In this document: positions 39,912 to 49,772 of the stretch, in pieces | Position numbering within the stretch: position 1 is the stretch's first letter | How the letters are laid out: every line of letters starts with the position of its first letter | Source: Streptococcus oralis | GTDB taxonomy: Bacteria; Bacillota; Bacilli; Lactobacillales; Streptococcaceae | Assembly (NCBI RefSeq): GCF_002386345.1 | Contig: NZ_CP023507.1 | Coordinates: 1,887,501 to 1,951,500, forward strand | Reading direction: 5' to 3' | DNA: 64,000 bases | The notes under the pieces: model-generated | What the model saw: the letters and a program-made list of their open reading frames with translations, nothing else | The model's database searches: none | Told to the model about the DNA's origin: nothing | Program-made: the position numbers and the translations under genes

Positions 39912-41699
39912 ATGACCAGATTTAAAATTGAGGACGATTTCTATTTAGACGAAAAACCGTTCAAGATTTTGTCCGGCGCCATTCATTATTTTAGGATTCC
40001 AGCAGAGGATTGGTATCATTCTCTCTATAACTTAAAGGCGCTTGGCTTTAATACAGTCGAGACCTATGTGGCTTGGAATTTACACGAACCTGTTGAAGGG
40101 GAGTTTGATTTTGAAGGTGCCAGAAATTTGGAGAGATTTCTTCAAATTGCACAAGATCTAGGTCTCTATGCCATTGTACGCCCGTCTCCATTTATCTGTG
40201 CGGAATGGGAATTTGGTGGCTTGCCGGCTTGGCTCTTGACAAAGGACATGCGAATTCGCTCGTCCGACCCGGCCTACATCGAGGCTGTTGCTCGCTATTA
40301 TGACCAATTATTGCCAAGGCTTGTGCCTCGCTTGTTGGATAATGGTGGAAACATTCTTATGATGCAAGTCGAAAATGAATATGGCTCTTATGGAGAAGAT
40401 AAGTCTTATCTACGAGCAATTCGGAAATTGATGGAAGACCGAGGGATTGATTGCCCACTCTTTACTTCAGATGGCCCATGGAGGGCTACTCTGAAAGCCG
40501 GAACCTTGATCGAAGACGATCTCTTTGTGACAGGAAACTTCGGTTCTAAAGCTCCGTACAACTTTTCACAGATGCAGGAATTCTTTGATGAGCATGGCAA
40601 GAAATGGCCCCTCATGTGTATGGAATTCTGGGATGGTTGGTTCAACCGTTGGAAAGAACCCATCATCACTCGTGATCCTAAAGAATTGGCAGAAGCTGTT
40701 CGAGAGGTATTGGAGCAAGGCTCTATCAACCTTTACATGTTCCATGGTGGTACAAACTTTGGTTTCATGAATGGTTGCTCGGCTCGAGGAACTCTGGATT
40801 TGCCGCAAGTCACATCTTACGACTATGATGCCCTTCTCGATGAAGAAGGAAATCCAACTGCTAAATACTTAGCAGTCAAGAAGATGATGGCAACCCACTT
40901 CCCAGAGTATCCACAGTTGGAACCACTCTATAAGGAAAGCATGGAGATAGGGTCCATTCCATTGGTCGAAAAAGTTTCCTTGTTTGAAACCCTGGATAAT
41001 CTCTCTAGTCCTACTGAAAGCCTCTATCCAAAAGCGATGGAAGAACTTGGTCAAAGTTATGGCTACCTTCTCTACCGCACGGAGGCAAGTTGGGATGCAG
41101 AAGAGGAACGTCTCCGTATCATCGATGGACGTGACCGAGCTCAACTCTTTGTAGATGGTCAATGGATTGCTACTCAATACCAGACAGAGATTGGCGAAGA
41201 CATCTACTGTCAAGGCAACCGAGAAGGCTTTTCAGAGATTGACATCTTGATTGAAAATATGGGGCGTGTCAACTACGGACATAAGTTTTTGGCAGATACG
41301 CAGCGTAAAGGAATTCGAACAGGTGTCTGCAAGGATCTACATTTCTTACTGAATTGGAAACAATATCCACTGCCACTGGATAATCCTGAGAAGATTGATT
41401 TTTCAAAAGGATGGACAGAAGGACAACCAGCCTTTTACGCTTTCGACTTTACTGTTGAAGAGCCGAAGGATACCTACTTAGACTTGTCTGAGTTTGGTAA
41501 GGGAGTTGCCTTTGTCAACGGGCGTCACTTAGGACGTTTCTGGAACGTCGGCCCGACCCTCTCACTTTATATCCCTCATAGCTATCTCAAGGAAGGTGCT
41601 AACCGCATCATCATCTTTGAAACTGAGGGCGAATATAAAGAAGAGATTCATTTAACTCGTAAACCTACACTAAAACACATAAAGGGGGAAAACTTATGA
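39912..41699 (+). CDS. bgaC: Beta-galactosidase BgaC (GH35)
   Basis: 595 residues. The GH35 barrel begins LSGAIHYFRIP. The acid/base Glu lies in QVENEYGSYG and the nucleophile Glu in CMEFWDGWFNRW. C-terminal beta domains follow. There is no signal or anchor motif, although the pneumococcal enzyme is reported at the surface and prefers Gal-beta-1,3-GlcNAc. Its stop overlaps the PTS IIB start, so hydrolysis and uptake are co-expressed. Confidence 0.94.
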   Translation: MTRFKIEDDFYLDEKPFKILSGAIHYFRIPAEDWYHSLYNLKALGFNTVETYVAWNLHEPVEGEFDFEGARNLERFLQIAQDLGLYAIVRPSPFICAEWEFGGLPAWLLTKDMRIRSSDPAYIEAVARYYDQLLPRLVPRLLDNGGNILMMQVENEYGSYGEDKSYLRAIRKLMEDRGIDCPLFTSDGPWRATLKAGTLIEDDLFVTGNFGSKAPYNFSQMQEFFDEHGKKWPLMCMEFWDGWFNRWKEPIITRDPKELAEAVREVLEQGSINLYMFHGGTNFGFMNGCSARGTLDLPQVTSYDYDALLDEEGNPTAKYLAVKKMMATHFPEYPQLEPLYKESMEIGSIPLVEKVSLFETLDNLSSPTESLYPKAMEELGQSYGYLLYRTEASWDAEEERLRIIDGRDRAQLFVDGQWIATQYQTEIGEDIYCQGNREGFSEIDILIENMGRVNYGHKFLADTQRKGIRTGVCKDLHFLLNWKQYPLPLDNPEKIDFSKGWTEGQPAFYAFDFTVEEPKDTYLDLSEFGKGVAFVNGRHLGRFWNVGPTLSLYIPHSYLKEGANRIIIFETEGEYKEEIHLTRKPTLKHIKGENL

Positions 41700-42172
41700 C
41701 AATTGTAGGATGCCGTATCGATGGACGTTTGATCCACGGTCAAGTAGCCAATCTTTGGGCTGGAAAACTAAATGTTTCACGCATTATGGTTGTAGACGAC
41801 GAAGTTGTTAACAACGATATTGAAAAGAGTGGTTTGAAACTTGCGACACCACCAGGTGTGAAACTCAGTATCTTGCCAGTTGAGAAAGCAGCAGTAAATA
41901 TCCTTGCTGGTAAATACGATAGCCAACGTCTCTTTATCGTTGCACGTAAACCAGACCGTTTCCTTGGTTTGGTCGAAGCAGGTGTTCCGCTTGAAACACT
42001 CAACGTTGGCAATATGTCTCAAACACCAGAAACTCGCTCTATCACACGTTCTATCAACGTGGTAGACAAGGATGTGGAAGATTTCCACAAACTAGCAGAA
42101 AAAGGTGTGAAACTCACTGCTCAAATGGTTCCAAATGATCCAGTTTCAGACTTTTTGAGCTTATTAAAATAG
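41696..42172 (+). CDS. PTS mannose/sorbose family IIB subunit
   Basis: 158 residues. The phosphorylation site is the His in CRIDGRLIHGQVANLW, the classic IIB(Man) site. It passes phosphate from IIA to the sugar carried by IIC/IID. ATGA overlap with bgaC. The operon suggests a galactosyl or N-acetylgalactosamine-type substrate; the exact sugar is inferred. Confidence 0.92.
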   Translation: MTIVGCRIDGRLIHGQVANLWAGKLNVSRIMVVDDEVVNNDIEKSGLKLATPPGVKLSILPVEKAAVNILAGKYDSQRLFIVARKPDRFLGLVEAGVPLETLNVGNMSQTPETRSITRSINVVDKDVEDFHKLAEKGVKLTAQMVPNDPVSDFLSLLK

Positions 42173-42198
42173 GAAAAAATTTTTAGGAGGTCATTGTT

Positions 42199-43104
42199 AT
42201 GATACAACCGTGGCAAATTTTACTTCTCACTTTGTACTCAGCTTATCAAATCTGTGATGAGTTGACAATCGTTTCATCTGCAGGTTCCCCTGTATTCGCT
42301 GGTTTCATTACTGGTTTGATCATGGGAGATGTGACAACTGGTTTGTTTATCGGTGGTAGCTTGCAGTTGTTCGTTCTCGGGGTTGGTACCTTTGGTGGTG
42401 CTTCTCGTATCGACGCAACTTCTGGTGCGGTTCTTGCAACAGCATTCTCTATCTCTCAAGGTATTGATACAGATCTTGCGATTACAACAATCGCTGTACC
42501 AGTAGCAGCACTTTTGACTTACTTCGACGTACTTGGTCGTATGACTACTACATTCTTCGCACACCGTATTGACGCTGCGATTGAACGCTTTGACTACAAA
42601 GGAATCGAACGCAACTACCTACTTGGTGCGATTCCATGGGCTCTTTCACGTGCCCTTCCAGTATTCTTCGCTCTTGCTTTTGGTGGAGAATTCGTACAAG
42701 GTGTTGTAAACCTTGTTAAAGAATACCAATGGGTTGCAGACGGTTTGACACTTGCAGGTCGTATGCTTCCAGGTCTTGGATTTGCAATCTTGCTTCGTTA
42801 CCTTCCAGTTAAACGTAACCTTCACTACCTTGCTATGGGATTCGGTTTGACAGCTATGTTGACTGTTCTTTACTCAAACGTAACAAGTCTTGGTGGAGCA
42901 GTTGCTGGAATCATTGGCACTCTTCCTGCTGAAGTTGCTGAAAAAATTGGCTTTGTTAACAACTTCAAAGGATTGTCTATGATCGGTATCTCTATCGTAG
43001 GTATCTTCCTTGCGGTTGTTCACTTTAAGAACAGCCAAAAAGTAGCTGTAGCAGCACCTTCTACACCATCAGAAAGTGGGGAAATTGAAGATGACGAATT
43101 CTAA
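42199..43104 (+). CDS. PTS mannose/sorbose family IIC subunit
   Basis: 301 residues, integral membrane. The N-terminal QILLLTLYSAYQICDELT and repeated Gly-rich helices (GLIMGDVTTGLFIGGSLQL) are typical of IIC(Man). It forms the channel with IID. The IID gene starts inside its 3' end. Confidence 0.92.
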   Translation: MIQPWQILLLTLYSAYQICDELTIVSSAGSPVFAGFITGLIMGDVTTGLFIGGSLQLFVLGVGTFGGASRIDATSGAVLATAFSISQGIDTDLAITTIAVPVAALLTYFDVLGRMTTTFFAHRIDAAIERFDYKGIERNYLLGAIPWALSRALPVFFALAFGGEFVQGVVNLVKEYQWVADGLTLAGRMLPGLGFAILLRYLPVKRNLHYLAMGFGLTAMLTVLYSNVTSLGGAVAGIIGTLPAEVAEKIGFVNNFKGLSMIGISIVGIFLAVVHFKNSQKVAVAAPSTPSESGEIEDDEF

Positions 43105-43912
43105 TTACAAATTAACAAAAGAAGATTTTAATCAAATTAACAAACGTAGCTTGTTCACTTTCCAATTGGGATGGAACTACGAACGTATGCAAGCATCAGG
43201 TTACCTTTACATGATCTTGCCACAATTGCGTAAAATGTATGGAGATGGAACTCCTGAGTTGAAAGAAATGATGAAAGTTCATACTCAATTCTTCAACACT
43301 TCACCATTCTTCCACACAATTATCGCTGGTTTTGACCTTGCCATGGAAGAAAAAGATGGTGTGGGTTCAAAAGATGCGGTTAACGGTATCAAGACAGGTT
43401 TGATGGGACCATTCGCTCCTCTTGGAGATACTATCTTTGGTTCACTTGTACCTGCTATCATGGGATCTATCGCTGCAACAATGGCTATTGCTGGTCAACC
43501 TTGGGGTATCTTCCTTTGGATTGCAGTTGCAGTAGCGTATGACATCTTCCGTTGGAAACAGTTGGAATTTGCATACAAAGAAGGGGTTAACCTTATCAAC
43601 AACATGCAAAGTACTTTGACAGCTTTGATTGAAGCTGCATCTGTACTTGGTGTATTCATGATGGGTGCTCTTGTAGCAACAATGATCAACTTTGAAATTT
43701 CATACAAATTACCAATCGGTGAAAAGATGATTGACTTCCAAGACATCTTGAACTCAATCTTCCCACGTTTGCTTCCAGCAATCTTCACTGCATTTATCTT
43801 CTGGTTGCTTGGTAAGAAAGGTATGAACTCTACAAAAGCTATCGGTATCATTATCGTGCTTGCCTTGGCTCTTTCTGCCTTTGGTAAATTTGCACTTGGA
43901 ATGGGCGCATAA
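43091..43912 (+). CDS. PTS mannose/sorbose family IID subunit
   Basis: 273 residues from the ATG at 43091, overlapping the IIC end by 14 bases. KRSLFTFQLGWNYERMQ and GLMGPFAPLGDTIFGSLVPAIMG are family signatures, and hydrophobic helices sit in the C-terminal half. Works with IIC as the membrane transporter. Confidence 0.92.
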   Translation: MTNSNYKLTKEDFNQINKRSLFTFQLGWNYERMQASGYLYMILPQLRKMYGDGTPELKEMMKVHTQFFNTSPFFHTIIAGFDLAMEEKDGVGSKDAVNGIKTGLMGPFAPLGDTIFGSLVPAIMGSIAATMAIAGQPWGIFLWIAVAVAYDIFRWKQLEFAYKEGVNLINNMQSTLTALIEAASVLGVFMMGALVATMINFEISYKLPIGEKMIDFQDILNSIFPRLLPAIFTAFIFWLLGKKGMNSTKAIGIIIVLALALSAFGKFALGMGA

Positions 43913-43915
43913 TTT

Positions 43916-44320
43916 ATGACTAAATCATTGATTTTAGTGAGCCACGGTCGTTTCTGTGAAGAACTTAAAGGTAGCACAGAAATGATTATGGGACCACAAG
44001 ACAACATTCATGCGGTTGCTCTTCTTCCAGAAGATGGACCAGAAGAATTTACTGCTAAATTTGAAGCTGCTGTTGAAGGATTGGATGATTTCCTAGTCTT
44101 TGCGGATCTTCTTGGTGGAACTCCATGTAACGTGGTGAGCCGTTTGATTATGGAAGGTCGCGACATTGAACTCTACGCAGGGATGAATCTTCCAATGGTG
44201 ATTGAATTTATCAATGCCAGCCTTACAGGTGCAGATGCAGACTATAAGAGCCGTGCTGCAGAAAGCATTGTAAAAGTCAACGATTTATTAGCGGGCTTCG
44301 ATGATGACGAAGATGAATAA
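43916..44320 (+). CDS. PTS mannose/sorbose family IIA subunit
   Basis: 134 residues. The phosphorylated His is in ILVSHGRFCEEL near the N-terminus, and the FADLLGGTPCN segment is conserved. It receives phosphate from HPr. The stop codon abuts a BOX element. Confidence 0.92.
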   Translation: MTKSLILVSHGRFCEELKGSTEMIMGPQDNIHAVALLPEDGPEEFTAKFEAAVEGLDDFLVFADLLGGTPCNVVSRLIMEGRDIELYAGMNLPMVIEFINASLTGADADYKSRAAESIVKVNDLLAGFDDDEDE

Positions 44321-44471
44321 TACTCTTCGAAAATCAAATTCAAACCACGTCAGCGTCGCCTTGCCGTATAGATGTTACTGACTTCGTCAGTTCTATCTGC
44401 AACCTCAAAGCAGTGCTTTGAGCAACCTGCGGCTAGCTTCCTAGTTTGCTCTTTGATTTTCATTGAGTATA
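44320..44471 (+). repeat. BOX element (boxA-boxB-boxC)
   Basis: Starts ATACTCTTCGAAAATC and continues with CACGTCAGCGTCGCCTTGCC (boxA), then ACTGACTTCGTCAGT with CAAAGCAGTGCTTTGAG (boxB), and ends in CCTGCGGCTAGCTTCCTAGT to CATTGAGTAT (boxC). One copy of each box. It begins on the last base of the IIA stop codon. BOX elements are mobile, hairpin-forming repeats of pneumococcus and relatives. Confidence 0.93.
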
Positions 44472-44505
44472 AGATGTAACTTAGAGCATCTTATATAGAA
44501 TATAC

Positions 44506-44540
44506 ATGGGAATGGGAGTCACTCCCATTCCCATATTTTC
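44506..44540 (+). terminator. Strong stem-loop after the BOX element
   Basis: ATGGGAATGGGAG (44506-44518) pairs perfectly with CTCCCATTCCCAT (44522-44534) around TCA, followed by ATTTTC. May reduce read-through from the PTS genes into agaS. Confidence 0.65.
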
Positions 44541-44576
44541 AATAAGAATGAAACAACAATAGATTAGAGGAACTCT

Positions 44577-45743
44577 ATGCTAAATTACACAAAAGAAGAA
44601 TTACTTGAACTGGGTGCAGAAATCACGACTCGTGAGATCTACCAACAGCCCGATGTATGGAAAGAAGCTTTTGAAGCCTATCAAGCAAAACGTGAAGAAA
44701 TTGCAGCCTTCCTACAAGGGATTGCGAATAAACATGACTATATCAAGGTCATCTTGACGGGTGCTGGTACTTCTGCTTATGTGGGAGATACCTTGGTACC
44801 ATACTTTAAGGAAGTCTATGACGAACGCAAATGGAATTTCAATGCTATTGCGACAACTGATATTGTTGCCAATCCAGAAACTTATTTGAAAAAAGATGTG
44901 GCGACTGTCCTTGTTTCCTTTGCTCGTAGTGGGAATTCACCTGAAAGTGTGGCGACGGTTGATTTGGCTAAAGCCTTGGTTGACGACCTCTATCAAGTGA
45001 CCATTACATGTGCTGCAGAAGGGAAATTGGCACTTCAAGCCCATGGCGATGACCACAATCTCTTACTCTTGCAACCAGCTGCTTCCAATGACGCTGGATT
45101 TGCCATGACTTCTAGTTTTACGTCTATGATGCTAACAGCTCTCTTGGTCTTTGATCCTACAGAATTTGCTGTGAAAACTGAACGTTTTGAAGTTGTTTCT
45201 AGCCTTGCTCGTAAGATTCTAGACAATGCAGCAGATGTTAAAGAGCTTGTTGACCTCGACTTTAACCGTGTTATCTACCTGGGTGCAGGTCCTTTCTTTG
45301 GCCTTGCTCATGAAGCTCAGCTCAAGATTTTGGAATTAACTGCTGGTCAAGTGGCGACCATGTATGAGAGCCCAGTCGGCTTCCGTCACGGTCCAAAATC
45401 ATTGATCAACGAAGATACCGTTGTTTTGGTATTTGGTACAACGACAGACTACACTCGCAAGTACGACTTGGACTTGGTTCGTGAAGTGGCTGGTGATCAG
45501 ATTGCTCGTCGTGTTGTGCTCTTGAGTGATCAAGCCTTTGGTCTTGAAAATGTCAAAGAAGTAGCACTTGGTTGTGGCGGTGTCTTGAACGATATTTACC
45601 GTGTCTTCCCTTACATCGTTTATGCCCAACTCTTTGCCCTATTGACTTCACTCAAGGTAGAAAATAAACCAGATACACCATCTCCTACTGGCACTGTAAA
45701 CCGTGTGGTACAAGGTGTGATCATTCATGACTATCAAAAATAA
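44577..45743 (+). CDS. agaS: SIS domain sugar isomerase/deaminase (AgaS type)
   Basis: 388 residues with two SIS (sugar isomerase) domains: [15 protein letters not shown] and [11 protein letters not shown] in the first, [15 protein letters not shown] and [13 protein letters not shown] in the second. It resembles AgaS, which deaminates and isomerises galactosamine 6-phosphate to tagatose 6-phosphate. The neighbouring PTS and the aldolase gene fit this role. The ATG follows GAGGAA. Confidence 0.87.
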   Translation: MLNYTKEELLELGAEITTREIYQQPDVWKEAFEAYQAKREEIAAFLQGIANKHDYIKVILTGAGTSAYVGDTLVPYFKEVYDERKWNFNAIATTDIVANPETYLKKDVATVLVSFARSGNSPESVATVDLAKALVDDLYQVTITCAAEGKLALQAHGDDHNLLLLQPAASNDAGFAMTSSFTSMMLTALLVFDPTEFAVKTERFEVVSSLARKILDNAADVKELVDLDFNRVIYLGAGPFFGLAHEAQLKILELTAGQVATMYESPVGFRHGPKSLINEDTVVLVFGTTTDYTRKYDLDLVREVAGDQIARRVVLLSDQAFGLENVKEVALGCGGVLNDIYRVFPYIVYAQLFALLTSLKVENKPDTPSPTGTVNRVVQGVIIHDYQK

Positions 45744-45753
45744 GGAAGTGTCT

Positions 45754-46749
45754 ATGAGTAAATTACAATTAAGTCCCAATAAAGTAGCTTGCTTGCAAAA
45801 ACTCTCTGACGAGAACGGCATTATCTCAGCTCTTGCCTTTGACCAACGTGGTGCGTTGAAACGCCTTATGGCTCAATACCAAACAGAAGAGCCAACAGTG
45901 GCTCAAATGGAAGAACTCAAAGTCTTGGTTGCAGATGAATTGACTAAATACGCATCCTCTATGCTTCTAGACCCAGAGTATGGACTTCCAGCTACAAAAG
46001 CGCTTGATGCCAATGCTGGTCTTCTCCTTGCTTATGAGAAAACGGGTTATGACACAACTAGCACTAAACGCTTGCCTGACTGCTTGGATGTTTGGTCTGC
46101 CAAACGCATCAAAGAACAAGGTGCAGATGCTGTCAAGTTCTTGCTTTACTATGACGTAGATAGCTCTGACGAACTCAACCAACAAAAACAAGCCTACATC
46201 GAGCGCATTGGTTCTGAGTGTGTGGCGGAAGACATTCCATTCTTCCTTGAAATTCTTGCCTATGATGAAAAAATCGCTGACGCAGGTTCTGCTGAATACG
46301 CTAAAGTAAAACCACACAAGGTTATCGGTGCTATGAAGGTCTTCTCAGACCCACGCTTTAACATTGATGTCTTGAAAGTGGAAGTTCCAGTCAACGTCAA
46401 ATACGTTGAAGGCTTTGGTGATGGTGAAATCGTTCATACACGTGAAGAAGCAGCAGCCTTCTTCAAAGCTCAAGACGAAGCAACAAATCTTCCTTACATC
46501 TACTTAAGTGCGGGTGTATCAGCTAAACTCTTCCAAGAAACCCTTGTCTTTGCTCACGAATCAGGCGCAAACTTCAACGGAGTTCTTTGTGGCCGTGCAA
46601 CATGGGCTGGATCAGTTGAAGCTTACATCAAAGATGGTGAAGCAGCAGCTCGCGAATGGCTTCGCACAACTGGATTTGAGAACATTGACGAACTCAACAA
46701 GGTTCTTCAAACAACAGCGACTTCATGGACTGAACGTGTGGAAGCATAA
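45754..46749 (+). CDS. lacD: Tagatose-1,6-bisphosphate aldolase (LacD type)
   Basis: 331 residues from the ATG at 45754 after AAGGAAG; an upstream in-frame ATG at 45727 lies inside agaS. Class I aldolase with [34 protein letters not shown] (Schiff-base Lys region) and [12 protein letters not shown]. It splits tagatose 1,6-bisphosphate to DHAP and glyceraldehyde 3-phosphate, the step after AgaS and a kinase. I do not recall a lacD copy at this position in S. pneumoniae TIGR4, so it may be specific to this lineage. Confidence 0.86.
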   Translation: MSKLQLSPNKVACLQKLSDENGIISALAFDQRGALKRLMAQYQTEEPTVAQMEELKVLVADELTKYASSMLLDPEYGLPATKALDANAGLLLAYEKTGYDTTSTKRLPDCLDVWSAKRIKEQGADAVKFLLYYDVDSSDELNQQKQAYIERIGSECVAEDIPFFLEILAYDEKIADAGSAEYAKVKPHKVIGAMKVFSDPRFNIDVLKVEVPVNVKYVEGFGDGEIVHTREEAAAFFKAQDEATNLPYIYLSAGVSAKLFQETLVFAHESGANFNGVLCGRATWAGSVEAYIKDGEAAAREWLRTTGFENIDELNKVLQTTATSWTERVEA

Positions 46750-46814
46750 AACAAGTATAGAAGAACCCCCTTTTGTTAAGGTTTTCTGACAAAGGATTCT
46801 GAAAATAAAAACTA

Positions 46815-46850
46815 CAACCATAGATGGTGAATAGGCTCTCTATGGTTTGT
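46815..46850 (+). terminator. Stem-loop between lacD and galM
   Basis: AACCATAGA (46816-46824) pairs with TCTATGGTT (46839-46847) around a 14-base loop. The T-run is weak (TGTTTAC), so termination may be partial. Confidence 0.45.
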
Positions 46851-46883
46851 TTACTTAAGAGAAATAGATCAAAGGAGAGAAGA

Positions 46884-47921
46884 ATGAAAGCATACACAGA
46901 GCGTGTATTTGGAAATCATGAGGGCAAGGATGTCTTGGCCTATCGCTTTGAGACTGACGGTGGTTACCAGCTTGAAGTTATGACCTATGGTGCGACCATC
47001 TTGCGCTATGTCACACCTGACAAGGCTGGTAATTTTGCCAATGTGATCTTGGGCTTTGATAATTTTGATAGCTATGTAGGCAATAGTCCCAAGCATGGAG
47101 CAAGTGTAGGTCCTGTAGCGGGCCGTATTGCAGGTGCAACATTTGAACTCAATGGCCAGACCTATAATCTTGAAGTCAACAATGCTAGCAACTGTAACCA
47201 CAGTGGTTCAACAGGTTGGGATGCGAGCTTGTTTGAATTGACTGAGGTAAGCGACCATGGCTTGACCCTCTACACAGAGCGTACAGATGGGACAGGAGGA
47301 TTCCCTGGTAATCTCAAAATCTGGATCAGCTACCACTTGGAAGAAACTGGCGCCTACGAAATCAGCTATAAGGTGACGACAGATCAGGATACGCTTGTCA
47401 ATCCAACTAATCACAGCTACTTCAACTTGTCTGGTGATTTCACGCAGACAGTTGACCGCCATGTCTTCCAGCTAAATACGGAGGGCATTTACCCAATCGC
47501 TCCGGACGGTGTTCCGGCTAAGACTCCAGATGCTACTCGTGATGTAGTTAAACACATCTATAATGGTGCTTTGTTGAAGGACATCTTTGCAGAGGAAGAT
47601 GAGCAAATCCAGCTGGTATCTGGTTTGGATCACCCATTTGCCCTTCCTGCCGGTCATGACAATGCTGGTTTCCTTTATGACCAAAACTCAGGTCGTTTCC
47701 TGCTGTTCAAGACAGAGGCCCCTTGCTTTGTGGTCTACACAGCAAACTTTGTGGATGAGAGTGTCATCATAGGAGGCCAGCCAATGGTACAGCACAATGG
47801 AATTGCCCTTGAAGCGCAAGCTTTACCAGATGCCATTCACAGCAACCTCAAAGACCAAGTCATTCTTAAAGCAGGGAAAATCTTTACCAGCAAAACTCGC
47901 TATGAGCTTGTTGTAAAATAA
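46884..47921 (+). CDS. galM: Aldose 1-epimerase (galactose mutarotase)
   Basis: 345 residues from the ATG at 46884 after AAAGGAGAG. Signatures are GPVAGRIAG, the substrate-binding NHSGSTGWDA and TNHSYFNLSG with the catalytic His, and LEAQALPDAIH with the Glu base near the end. It interconverts alpha and beta galactose before phosphorylation. Closes the galactoside region and is followed by a terminator. Confidence 0.92.
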   Translation: MKAYTERVFGNHEGKDVLAYRFETDGGYQLEVMTYGATILRYVTPDKAGNFANVILGFDNFDSYVGNSPKHGASVGPVAGRIAGATFELNGQTYNLEVNNASNCNHSGSTGWDASLFELTEVSDHGLTLYTERTDGTGGFPGNLKIWISYHLEETGAYEISYKVTTDQDTLVNPTNHSYFNLSGDFTQTVDRHVFQLNTEGIYPIAPDGVPAKTPDATRDVVKHIYNGALLKDIFAEEDEQIQLVSGLDHPFALPAGHDNAGFLYDQNSGRFLLFKTEAPCFVVYTANFVDESVIIGGQPMVQHNGIALEAQALPDAIHSNLKDQVILKAGKIFTSKTRYELVVK

Positions 47922-47922
47922 A

Positions 47923-47949
47923 AAGAAGAGCTGGTTTCCAGCTCTTTTA
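47923..47949 (+). terminator. Terminator of galM
   Basis: AAGAGCTGG pairs with CCAGCTCTTTT around TTT, with an A-run before it. Confidence 0.85.
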
Positions 47950-47960
47950 AGTTGTCTTCA

Positions 47961-47988
47961 TTGACATTTTATCTCAATAGTGTATAAT
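47961..47988 (+). promoter_or_regulatory. Promoter of the VOC protein gene
   Basis: TTGACA (47961-47966), 16-base spacer, TATAAT (47983-47988), 44 bases before the start codon. Confidence 0.75.
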
Positions 47989-48031
47989 TGATGTAATTAA
48001 TAAAGTTACAACAAACAAAAGGAGACACCCT

Positions 48032-48886
48032 ATGACTTATGCATACCAAAGCCACATTTACCTAGCAGAGGCTGTTTTAAATGTCAAGGATTTAACGAAT
48101 CAAACGGCTTTTTATCACCAGATTATTGGCTTGGAGATTTTATCCCAAACAGAGACAGAAGCGATTTTGGGACTTGGTCGAAAAGCCTTGGTTCACTTGA
48201 TTCAGGCAGAAAAGTCTGGCGAAGTAAGGGAGCATTATGGGCTCTACCATCTGGCGATTTTGTTGCCGACACGAAAAGCCTTGGCAGATGTCTTGAAACA
48301 TCTAAGTGACTTGCGGATTCCTCTGGTCGGGGGTGCAGATCATGGATACAGTGAGGCTCTTTATCTAGAGGATTTGGAAGGAAATGGCATTGAACTCTAC
48401 CGTGATAAGCCAGTGTCTTCATGGGATATTCGAGAAGACGGCCGCATTATCGGTGTGACCGAAGCCCTTGCGGCACAGGATATCTATGATTTAGGGGAAA
48501 AGGTGGATCCCTTTATCCTAGCTGAAGGGACGAGAATGGGGCATATCCATCTATCGGTGAAGGATAGTCGTGCGGCGAGCCAGTTTTATCAAAAGGTGTT
48601 AGGATTAGAGGATAAATTTAGCATCCCTAGTGCTAGTTGGATAGCGGCTGGTCAGTACCATCACCACCTGGCTGTCAACGAATGGGCTGGAAAAGGGCTA
48701 GCTCCGCGTGAGCAAGGCTTGCCAGGCTTGGCCTACTATGTCCTTGAGGTCGAAAGCAAGGAAGAACTCTTGGACATCGTTAAGCAAGCACAAGAGCTAG
48801 AAGCTCCGATTAAGTGGCTAAATTCGAGTGAGTTGGATCTTGTAGACCCAGATGGGATTGTGACTCGCATTCGCTTGGCACGATGA
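48032..48886 (+). CDS. VOC family protein (CatE-like ring-cleavage dioxygenase family)
   Basis: 284 residues with two vicinal-oxygen-chelate modules, beginning at LAEAVLNVKDL and MGHIHLSVKDSR. HIHLSV, the His in HHHLAVNEW and Glu in EVESKEELL-type positions are candidate metal ligands, as in the CatE family of B. subtilis. The substrate in streptococci is unknown. The gene stands alone with its own promoter and is followed by a long terminator. Confidence 0.8.
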   Translation: MTYAYQSHIYLAEAVLNVKDLTNQTAFYHQIIGLEILSQTETEAILGLGRKALVHLIQAEKSGEVREHYGLYHLAILLPTRKALADVLKHLSDLRIPLVGGADHGYSEALYLEDLEGNGIELYRDKPVSSWDIREDGRIIGVTEALAAQDIYDLGEKVDPFILAEGTRMGHIHLSVKDSRAASQFYQKVLGLEDKFSIPSASWIAAGQYHHHLAVNEWAGKGLAPREQGLPGLAYYVLEVESKEELLDIVKQAQELEAPIKWLNSSELDLVDPDGIVTRIRLAR

Positions 48887-48922
48887 GACGAGGAAAACAC
48901 ATTATTTATTTTAGAGACATAG

Positions 48923-48978
48923 AAAAAGGCGGATAAGCTCGCATTCTGTTTTTAGAATGCGGACTTGTTCGCTTTTTT
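48923..48978 (+). terminator. Long terminator after the VOC gene
   Basis: CGCATTCT (48940-48947) pairs with AGAATGCG (48954-48961), extended outward by GGCG/CGCT pairs to an A-run and TTTTTT. Confidence 0.8.
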
Positions 48979-49198
48979 ATGGAATGACGAAGCCTTTCTT
49001 GGCTCTAGCAAAGGTATCTGCTGGGGATATTTTCCCTTTTCTGGGGGTTCATGCTATAATACTAATAAACTTTTCTTTCTCTAGGAAGGCAAACGCCGAA
49101 AATCGGATAGACTACTGGCAATCGTTGTCACGATGCTTTTAAGAGAAAGTAGAACTCTGTTTGAACATCCGTATTAAGTTTAGGAGACGGGAAATAAG
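48979..49198 (+). promoter_or_regulatory. Leader and promoter region of the membrane-protein group
   Basis: An extended -10 (TGcTATAAT, 49052-49060) lies 139 bases before the next start codon, leaving a long leader with GGAAGGCAAACGCCGAAAATC and no clear gene. A 61-codon open frame across it has no ribosome site and is not reported as a gene. Confidence 0.45.
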
Positions 49199-49771
49199 AT
49201 GGACACAAGTATAAAAAAATTAATCAATATGGGCCCTCTGGAGGACTATTTTATTTATTATGATCTGAGGAATCAAGTATTCTATGAAGTAAAACAAGGC
49301 ATGAATTATTCAGCCATTGCAGCTCCTATTGCAGTCTTTTCCTTGCAACGGCTGTCGAAGTTGCTCAACCAAACCTTTGGAGATGTCTCATCCCCTTTCA
49401 ATCTGCTTTTCTTTATCTTGATGTCTCTGTTTTTAATTTTCGGGACAATTCTCCTTGCCAAATCTACCCGACGTAAAATGAAGACAGATAGATTTAGAAA
49501 AGTTCGGTTAACAAAAGCCAATATTAAAACACTTAGAAGAAAATCTAGATGGACAGTCCTAGTTGAGATTTTTTGTTTCCTCATGATTCTGTTTTCCATC
49601 TATCGTTATTTTACCTACTCTGATTTTCTGTTCTTGATGATGTATATGTTAGGGATTTTTTCACTTGTTTATATTGTCTATGAATTTCAGATGAAAACAC
49701 GCAAACGACTGTTCAAAGAGCTGATGGAGACATTACAGGACGATAGCCGAGGAAAAGAGGGAGAAATGTAA
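49199..49771 (+). CDS. Uncharacterised membrane protein
   Basis: 190 residues. Four hydrophobic segments are visible (about 35-55, 62-82, 122-140, 143-162), in two pairs separated by a basic stretch rich in Arg and Lys (STRRKMKTDRFRK). The C-terminus is charged. The pattern recalls small membrane proteins that pair with peptides or toxins, but no family is recognised. The next gene starts one base after its stop. Confidence 0.6.
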   Translation: MDTSIKKLINMGPLEDYFIYYDLRNQVFYEVKQGMNYSAIAAPIAVFSLQRLSKLLNQTFGDVSSPFNLLFFILMSLFLIFGTILLAKSTRRKMKTDRFRKVRLTKANIKTLRRKSRWTVLVEIFCFLMILFSIYRYFTYSDFLFLMMYMLGIFSLVYIVYEFQMKTRKRLFKELMETLQDDSRGKEGEM

Positions 49772-49772
49772 G

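Noticed and set aside
48957..49142. 61-codon frame in the leader region
   Set aside because: Starts within a terminator stem, lacks a ribosome site and crosses the -10 at 49055.
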